A stretch of DNA of 6,984 nucleotides from Thermococci archaeon (GTDB lineage Archaea > Methanobacteriota_B > Thermococci > Thermococcales > Thermococcaceae): contig QMUE01000069.1 in the NCBI GenBank assembly GCA_003663535.1, positions 1 through 6,984 on the forward strand, read 5' to 3'. This document shows, piece after piece, positions 5,433 through 6,984 of the stretch; within the stretch, counting starts at the first letter, position 1; each line of letters begins with the position of its first letter. The position numbers were made by a program, and so were the translations under genes. Below the pieces are notes generated by a model, which saw only the letters and a list, made by a program, of their open reading frames with translations, ran no database searches and was not told where the DNA came from.

Positions 5433-5750
5433 ATGGCGGAAAGTCCATTCAAAGCTGATATTGAGAAAGTCCAAAAGGAATATGGTGAAAAGATGACACC
5501 GGGTGCAATAGTCTACATCCCTGGAAGCAGCGTTGTTAACAAGACAGGCGGATGGAGAGTTTTTATGCCCAAGTTTGACAAAGACAAGTGTATTAGATGT
5601 TTCATGTGCTACACACTCTGTCCAGAACCTGCTATATATTTGGATGAAGAGAGTTATCCGGTTTTTGATTACGACTACTGTAAGGGTTGTGGAATTTGTG
5701 CAAATGAATGTCCAACCAAGGCAATTGAAATGGTTAGAGAAACCAAATGA
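5433..5750 (+). CDS. porD: Pyruvate ferredoxin oxidoreductase, delta (2x[4Fe-4S]) subunit
   Basis: A 105-aa ferredoxin-like delta subunit of POR, the electron exit to ferredoxin. The clusters are bound by C53-x2-C56-x2-C59-x3-C63-P (CIRCFMCYTLCP) and C83-x2-C86-x2-C89-x3-C93-P (CKGCGICANECP). Length and cysteine positions are identical to those of VorD. The N-terminal arm differs from VorD (MAESPFKADIEKVQKEYGEK) up to GGWRVFMP, from where the two proteins align without gaps. ATG 5433 is chosen because GAGGTG stands 6 nt before it and MAESPFKADIE is the family N-terminus. Its TGA overlaps the porA SD. Nucleotide similarity to vorD continues past the stop codon into the next SD, evidence that the module was duplicated as a unit. 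Confidence 0.96.
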   Translation: MAESPFKADIEKVQKEYGEKMTPGAIVYIPGSSVVNKTGGWRVFMPKFDKDKCIRCFMCYTLCPEPAIYLDEESYPVFDYDYCKGCGICANECPTKAIEMVRETK

Positions 5751-5754
5751 GGTG
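5749..5754 (+). promoter_or_regulatory. porA Shine-Dalgarno overlapping the porD stop
   Basis: GAGGTG starts at the second base of the porD TGA (5748-5750) and ends 6 nt before ATG 5761. The alternative in-frame ATG at 5767 would be 12 nt away, so 5761 is preferred. The arrangement mirrors the vorD-vorA junction. Confidence 0.75.
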
Positions 5755-5760
5755 GTATAA

Positions 5761-6945
5761 ATGTCAATGAGAAAGGTTATGAAATGTAATGAAGCCGCTG
5801 CGTGGGCAGCAAAACTTGCAAAGCCTAAGGTTGTAGCTGCATTTCCTATTACACCATCAACTCTCGTTCCTGAGAAGATTAGTGAATTTATCGCTGATGG
5901 GGAGATGGATGCCGAGTTTATAAAAGTTGAAAGTGAGCATTCAGCAATTTCTGCATGTGTTGGTGCAAGTGCTGCTGGTGTGAGAGCTTTTACAGCAACA
6001 GCTTCCCAAGGTTTGGCCTTAATGCATGAGGTCCTTTTCATTGCAGCTGGAATGAGGCTTCCAATTGTCATAGCGATTGGTAACAGATCATTGAGTGCTC
6101 CGATTAATATTTGGAACGACTGGCAGGACTCAATAAGTGAGAGAGACACTGGATGGATGCAGTTCTACGCTGAAAACAACCAAGAAGCACTAGATTTGAT
6201 ATTGATAGCTTTTAAAGTTGCAGAAGATGAACGCGTTTTGCTTCCAGCTATGGTTGGATTTGACGCGTTCATATTGACCCACACAGTTGAACCAGTCGAA
6301 ATACCAGATCAAGAGGTAGTTGATGAGTTCCTTGGGGAATATGTACCAAAACATGCTTATCTCGATCCAGTTAAGCCAATTACTCAAGGTGCTCTTGGGT
6401 TCCCAGCTCACTACATGGAAGCAAGGTACACCGTTTGGGAAGCTATGGAGAACGCGAGACAAGTAATTGCAGAGGCATTTGACGAGTTTGAGAAGAAGTT
6501 CGGAAGAAGATACCACATGATTGAGGAATACAAGACTGATGATGCTGAGGTAATTCTCCTCACAATGGGTTCACTTGCTGGAACACTCAAGGACTTCGTC
6601 GATAAGAAGAGAGAAGAGGGAGTAAAGATCGGTGCAGCAAAGATGACTGTTTACAGACCATTCCCAGTTGAGGAGTTCAGGGCATTAGCAAAGAAAGCAA
6701 AGGTCTTGGCAATTCTTGAGAAGGACATAAGCTTTGGAATTGGTGGGGCAGTATTTGCAGATGCAGGTAGAGTTCTTGTAAATGAGAAAGAGAAGCCAAT
6801 ATTGCTTGACTTTATCATTGGCCTTGGAGGAAGAGATGTGACCTTTGAAAACCTTGAAGATGTCGTCGAGATTTCAAAGAAGGCACTTGAGGGAGAGAAA
6901 GTTGAAGAAGTCAACTGGATAGGATTGAGGAAGGAGATTTTGTGA
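5761..6945 (+). CDS. porA: Pyruvate ferredoxin oxidoreductase, alpha subunit
   Basis: Alpha subunit of POR, 394 aa. With PorB it converts pyruvate and CoA to acetyl-CoA and CO2 with reduction of ferredoxin, the step after the modified Embden-Meyerhof pathway in Thermococcales. The N-terminal pyrimidine-binding domain (about 1-230) carries FPITPST (28-34), VESEHSA (56-62, E59 the likely cofactor glutamate), ATASQGLALM (79-88), and SAPINIWNDWQDS (112-124) leading into DTGWMQFYAENNQE (129-142). Domain II (about 258-394) has AEVILLTMGSLAGT (262-275), AAKMTVYRPFP (292-302) and GLGGRDV (354-360). It is a close paralogue of VorA, differing for example at SAPINIW versus MAPPWSVW, near where substrate selectivity might be set (inference). 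Start ATG 5761 is fixed by GAGGTG at 5749. The stop overlaps the porB SD. A 244-codon frame on the opposite strand across porD/porA is a shadow. Confidence 0.96.
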   Translation: MSMRKVMKCNEAAAWAAKLAKPKVVAAFPITPSTLVPEKISEFIADGEMDAEFIKVESEHSAISACVGASAAGVRAFTATASQGLALMHEVLFIAAGMRLPIVIAIGNRSLSAPINIWNDWQDSISERDTGWMQFYAENNQEALDLILIAFKVAEDERVLLPAMVGFDAFILTHTVEPVEIPDQEVVDEFLGEYVPKHAYLDPVKPITQGALGFPAHYMEARYTVWEAMENARQVIAEAFDEFEKKFGRRYHMIEEYKTDDAEVILLTMGSLAGTLKDFVDKKREEGVKIGAAKMTVYRPFPVEEFRALAKKAKVLAILEKDISFGIGGAVFADAGRVLVNEKEKPILLDFIIGLGGRDVTFENLEDVVEISKKALEGEKVEEVNWIGLRKEIL

Positions 6946-6949
6946 GGTG
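6944..6949 (+). promoter_or_regulatory. porB Shine-Dalgarno overlapping the porA stop
   Basis: GAGGTG begins at the second base of the porA TGA (6943-6945) and ends 6 nt before ATG 6956, the same design as at the D-A junctions. Confidence 0.75.
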
Positions 6950-6955
6950 ATTACG

Positions 6956-6984
6956 ATGGCAGTTAGAAAGCCCCCTATCACAAC
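6956..6984 (+). CDS. porB: Pyruvate ferredoxin oxidoreductase, beta (TPP-binding) subunit, first codons only
   Basis: Only nine full codons and two bases are in the window: M-A-V-R-K-P-P-I-T, with the next codon beginning AC (Thr). The start is backed by GAGGTG 6 nt upstream, overlapping the porA stop. Position after porA and the MAVRKPPIT beginning, which matches P. furiosus PorB as I remember it, identify the beta subunit of POR. The TPP motif and cluster cysteines lie beyond the window and cannot be checked here. Confidence 0.85.

Noticed and set aside
5429..5458. Nine-codon out-of-frame ORF starting just before the porD ATG
   Set aside because: Only 2 nt from the SD, where initiation is unlikely, and too short to support as a gene or leader peptide.
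5533..5760. Plus-strand frame overlapping porD in another phase
   Set aside because: A shadow of the ferredoxin gene; the porD frame carries all eight cluster cysteines with exact spacing.
5415..6149. Open frame of 244 codons on the minus strand across porD and porA
   Set aside because: It lies opposite two well-supported genes with intact motifs, has no SD or promoter and no recognisable domain; it mirrors the codon bias of the real genes.
1..6984. CRISPR array, insertion sequence, intein, tRNA or rRNA
   Set aside because: No regularly spaced repeats, transposase, terminal inverted repeats, intein splice motifs or RNA gene signatures were seen; all catalytic proteins have uninterrupted family lengths.

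Overview
This window is archaeal. It almost certainly comes from the Thermococcales (a Pyrococcus, or a Thermococcus of moderate GC content; by eye the GC is roughly 40%, not computed). Four signs point there: a porG-vorDAB-porDAB cluster, near-uniform GAGGTG ribosome-binding sites 5-7 nt before the starts, AGA/AGG as the dominant arginine codons, and BRE/TATA-like promoters in place of -35/-10 elements.

Layout. Bases 1-1044 hold the 3' part of an ABC-2 type export permease on the plus strand; its true start lies before the window. It converges, with a 15-bp T-rich gap, on a minus-strand PiT-family phosphate permease (1060-2022). A 298-300 bp AT-rich divergent intergenic region follows (2023 to about 2320). 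It holds a good BRE/TATA promoter for the rightward operon, a weaker one for the permease, and several inverted repeats. The rest is one tightly packed rightward gene set: porG (2324-2881), vorD (2922-3239), vorA (3249-4430), vorB (4436-5371), porD (5433-5750), porA (5761-6945) and the first ten codons of porB (from 6956, cut by the window end).

How the genes work together. The cluster encodes two thiamine-diphosphate, [4Fe-4S]-dependent 2-ketoacid:ferredoxin oxidoreductases. POR acts on pyruvate and VOR on 2-ketoisovalerate and other branched-chain ketoacids. Each has its own delta (ferredoxin-like), alpha and beta subunits, and both use the single gamma subunit encoded by porG. They oxidatively decarboxylate the end products of sugar and amino-acid breakdown to acyl-CoA, passing electrons to ferredoxin. 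The cluster reads as porG followed by two copies of a D-A-B module. At the D/A, A/B and A/B junctions the stop codons lie inside or beside the next ribosome-binding site. A T-tract/TATA element separates vorB from porD, so porDAB may also be transcribed on its own.

I found no undescribed system. The main enzymes are well-characterised families. The items worth checking are the organised inverted repeats in the divergent region, the overlapping terminator/promoter before porD, the possible SD-masking hairpin before the TTG-started vorD, and start sites that an automatic longest-frame call would get wrong (vorB, porD, perhaps porG).
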